Below are positions 43,591-45,769 of a DNA stretch of 45,769 nucleotides, in pieces. Every line of letters begins with the position of its first letter. The stretch's first letter is position 1. The DNA comes from Chloroflexota bacterium (lineage in GTDB: Bacteria; Chloroflexota; Limnocylindria; Limnocylindrales; CSP1-4). A model generated the notes under the pieces. It saw only the letters and a list, made by a program, of their open reading frames with translations. It was not told where the DNA came from and searched no databases. The position numbers and the translations under genes were made by a program. The stretch is from contig VEOW01000026.1 of NCBI GenBank assembly GCA_012026785.1, forward strand, positions 1 through 45,769, written 5' to 3'.

Positions 43591-44444
43591 GCCCTCGACT
43601 TCGGCTCGCCATTCCCAACAAGGGCCGCCTCGCCGAGCCGGCCATCGAGCTGCTGCGGGATGCCGGCTTCGTCTTCGACCCGCACGACCGTCGGCTGGTC
43701 GCCCATGTCGAGAACCTCGACGTCGACGTCCTGTTCGTTCGAGCCGGCGACATCGTCGAATTCGTGGCGGACGGGGTGGCCGATCTTGGCATCACCGGCC
43801 GAGACCTCCTGGCCGAGCGTGATTCGCCGCTCCAGGCGCTGCGCGAGCTCGGGTTCGGGCATTGCCGGCTGTCGGTCGCCGTGCCCGACGAATCGCCCTA
43901 CCAGGCGGTCGAGGACCTCGCCGGCCTCCGATCTGCGACCGCCCACCCGAACCTCGCCCGGCGCTTCTTCGCTGAGCGCGAGCTCAACGTCGAGGTCATC
44001 CCGCTCTCGGGAGCCGTCGAGGTCGCGCCGCGGCTCGGCCTCGCGGAGTCGATCGTCGATCTCGTCTCGACCGGCTCGACGCTGGCCATGAACGGCCTGC
44101 GACCGATCGGGGTCGTGCTCGAATCCGAAGCCGTCCTGGTCGGCGGCCCAACGTCCGAAGGCCGCGCGGACGAGGTGGCCGCGGTCGACCAGATGCTCGG
44201 CGCGGTGCTGGAGGGTCGGCGCAGCAAGTACGTGATGATGAACGCGCCGGCCGATCGCCTGGCCGAGCTGCGCTCGCTGCTGCCGGCGCTCGCCTCGCCG
44301 TCGGTCATCCCCCTCGCCGAGGAAGGCATGATCGCGATCCACTCCGTCGTCGGCGCCGCGGACGTGTGGCGGCTCCTGCCGCGGCTGAAGGCCGGCGGGG
44401 CGTCGGGGATCCTGGTCCTGCCGATCGAGAAGATCCTCGGATGA
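43587..44444 (+). CDS. hisG: ATP phosphoribosyltransferase, long form
   Basis: 285 residues from ATG 43587. LRLAIPNKGRLAEPAIELLRDAGF, the PRPP/ATP-site DLGITGRDLLAE and ESIVDLVSTGSTLAMNGLRPI mark HisG. The C-terminal extension (SKYVMMNAPADRLAELRSLLPAL...GMIAIHSVVGAADVWRLLPRLKAGGASGILVLPIEKIL) is the histidine-binding domain of the long form, so no HisZ subunit is needed. It catalyses the first committed step, inhibited by histidine. hisD follows by ATGA overlap. Confidence 0.95.
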   Translation: MSPRLRLAIPNKGRLAEPAIELLRDAGFVFDPHDRRLVAHVENLDVDVLFVRAGDIVEFVADGVADLGITGRDLLAERDSPLQALRELGFGHCRLSVAVPDESPYQAVEDLAGLRSATAHPNLARRFFAERELNVEVIPLSGAVEVAPRLGLAESIVDLVSTGSTLAMNGLRPIGVVLESEAVLVGGPTSEGRADEVAAVDQMLGAVLEGRRSKYVMMNAPADRLAELRSLLPALASPSVIPLAEEGMIAIHSVVGAADVWRLLPRLKAGGASGILVLPIEKILG

Positions 44445-45769
44445 GCCGACTCCCTCGCATCCGAATCGCCCCCGACTGGCCGGCCACGCCAGACCCGGCC
44501 CTGGCCGGCCTCATCCGTCGCGGCGCGGTCCCCGACCCGGCGACGAGAGCCGGCGCACGGGAGATCCTCGAACGCGTCCGGCAGGGCGGCGCCGAGGCCG
44601 TTCGCGACGCCAACCGGCGCTTCGGGGGCGGGCTCGCCGACGGGCGACTGGTCGTCGAACGGAACGAGCTCCAGGACGCAGCAGACGGCCTACCGGACGA
44701 CGTCGCGACGGCGCTCCGGGCGGCCAGCGTCAACGTCCGTCGCTTCGCCCAGGCCCAGGTCCCGCCGTCGGTGACGGTCGAAACCGCCCAGGGTGTCGTC
44801 CTCGAGCGTCGCTGGGTCCCCCTGGCGAGTGTCGGCGCGTACGCCCCTGGGGGAACGGCGCCATATCCGTCGTCGCTGGTCATGAGCGTCGTGCCGGCGC
44901 AGGTGGCGGGCGTCGAGCGCATCGTCGCCGCATCGCCCGCCGCGTCCGATGGTTCGATCCAGCCGGTGATGCTCGGCGCGGCCGGCCTCCTCGGGGTGGA
45001 CGCCCTTCTCGTCGCCGGTGGCGCCCAGGCGGTCGGGGCGCTGGCCTTCGGGCTGCCCGAGGTCGGCTTCGAACCCGTCGACCGGATCGTCGGGCCCGGC
45101 AACGCCTGGGTCACCGCCGCAAAGCTCGAGGTCGCCGGCGAGGTCGGGATCGATCTGCCCGCCGGGCCGTCGGAGGGCATGGTCCTCGGCGCTCCCCCGG
45201 CCGATCCGACGGTCACGGCCGCGGACCTCCTGACCCAGGCCGAGCACGGGATCGACTCGCCGGCCATCCTCGTCACGACGGACGAGGCGTTCGCCGATCT
45301 CGTCGAGGAGGAGCTCGAGGCACAGCTCGCCGGAGCGCTCCGCCGGGACATCCTCGTGGCTGGGCTCGATCGCCACGGCGCCGTCGTGGTCGCGCCGACG
45401 CTCGAGCAGGCAATCGCCTTCGTCAACGCCTACGCACCCGAGCACCTCTCGATCGACGTCCCCGACGCCGAGACGGCCGTGGCGGCGATCCGGAACGCCG
45501 GCTCGGTGTTCGTGGGGCCGTGGTCGCCCGAGTCGGCCGGCGATTACGCCACGGGCGCCAACCATGTCCTGCCGACCGGTGGCCTGGCGCGCTCGTGCGG
45601 GGCGCTGGCGGTCGAGACGTTCGGACGGTTCATGCAGGTCCAGCGGCTGACCCGCGACGGGCTGGCGGCGCTCCGGCCCACGATCCGGGCGCTCGCCGAG
45701 GCCGAGGGCCTGCTCGCCCACCGGGACGCGGTGGAACGGCGATTTGCAGCGGCGGAGGTGGTTCGATGA
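44441..45769 (+). CDS. hisD: Histidinol dehydrogenase
   Basis: 442 residues from ATG 44441 through a TGA that ends the window. Family blocks VGPGNAWVTAAKLEV, LLTQAEHGIDSPA with the zinc-site residues, APEHLSIDVPDAE and GPWSPESAGDYATGANHVLPT are all present, so the gene is complete. It oxidises histidinol twice to histidine. The last bases read GATGA, so another his gene probably begins in this stop codon just outside the window. Confidence 0.95.
   Translation: MSRLPRIRIAPDWPATPDPALAGLIRRGAVPDPATRAGAREILERVRQGGAEAVRDANRRFGGGLADGRLVVERNELQDAADGLPDDVATALRAASVNVRRFAQAQVPPSVTVETAQGVVLERRWVPLASVGAYAPGGTAPYPSSLVMSVVPAQVAGVERIVAASPAASDGSIQPVMLGAAGLLGVDALLVAGGAQAVGALAFGLPEVGFEPVDRIVGPGNAWVTAAKLEVAGEVGIDLPAGPSEGMVLGAPPADPTVTAADLLTQAEHGIDSPAILVTTDEAFADLVEEELEAQLAGALRRDILVAGLDRHGAVVVAPTLEQAIAFVNAYAPEHLSIDVPDAETAVAAIRNAGSVFVGPWSPESAGDYATGANHVLPTGGLARSCGALAVETFGRFMQVQRLTRDGLAALRPTIRALAEAEGLLAHRDAVERRFAAAEVVR

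Overview
The window is about 46 kb of very GC-rich bacterial DNA. It has tight ATGA/GTGA-coupled operons, frequent GTG and TTG starts, and no plasmid or phage backbone. Actinobacteria-like traits (zinc-ribbon threonine synthase, class III cyclase fused to an alpha/beta hydrolase) occur beside a SAM-I riboswitch and a YerC-type his regulator. An uncultured high-GC Chloroflexota (Limnocylindria/Ellin6529-like) is my best guess. No rRNA or marker protein is present to prove this.

Layout. (1) 1-2679: metY-metX, methionine synthesis by direct sulfhydrylation, behind a structured leader. (2) 2845-4700: an isochorismatase-like cysteine hydrolase and an IS630-type insertion sequence that appears to sit in its stop codon. 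(3) 4719-15162, all on the minus strand: a catabolic island. A GntR/FCD regulator is followed by an operon of aldo/keto reductase, FrsA-like alpha/beta hydrolase, nitrilase-fold amidase, metal amidohydrolase, C45 Ntn hydrolase, CE4-fold (imidase/allantoinase-like) deacetylase and a complete NMT1-type ABC importer; a VOC protein follows a hairpin. The same operator-like sequence precedes both the regulator and the operon. (4) 15172-15727: a gene-poor stretch with imperfect direct repeats and a tRNA-Gln(CTG). (5) 15728-29740: unrelated accessory genes, including a hydrolase-cyclase fusion, an orphan BMP-type ABC permease, a GyrI-like protein, a CDF zinc exporter, a B3/4-domain protein, a monooxygenase plus Fe-alcohol dehydrogenase pair, a glycogen-debranching-type glucosidase, secreted proteins, a dicupredoxin lipoprotein and a NarL-type two-component system. 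(6) 29754-31572: a SAM-I riboswitch with terminator controlling a threonine-synthase-like enzyme and a ThiS/MoaD-like sulfur carrier that ends in Gly-Gly-Ser. (7) 31597-41091: the whole arginine pathway, argR-argH-argG leftward and argF-argC-argJ-argB-(ACT protein)-argD rightward, from a shared region carrying ARG-box-like palindromes. (8) 41115-45769: a Fic protein, then hisA divergent from yerC-hisG-hisD around a palindrome-rich control region.

The most promising systems are the amide/imide/N-heterocycle-type catabolic island (3) and the riboswitch-controlled sulfur-carrier operon (6). The latter may make homocysteine or another sulfur product from a protein thiocarboxylate rather than, or as well as, threonine.
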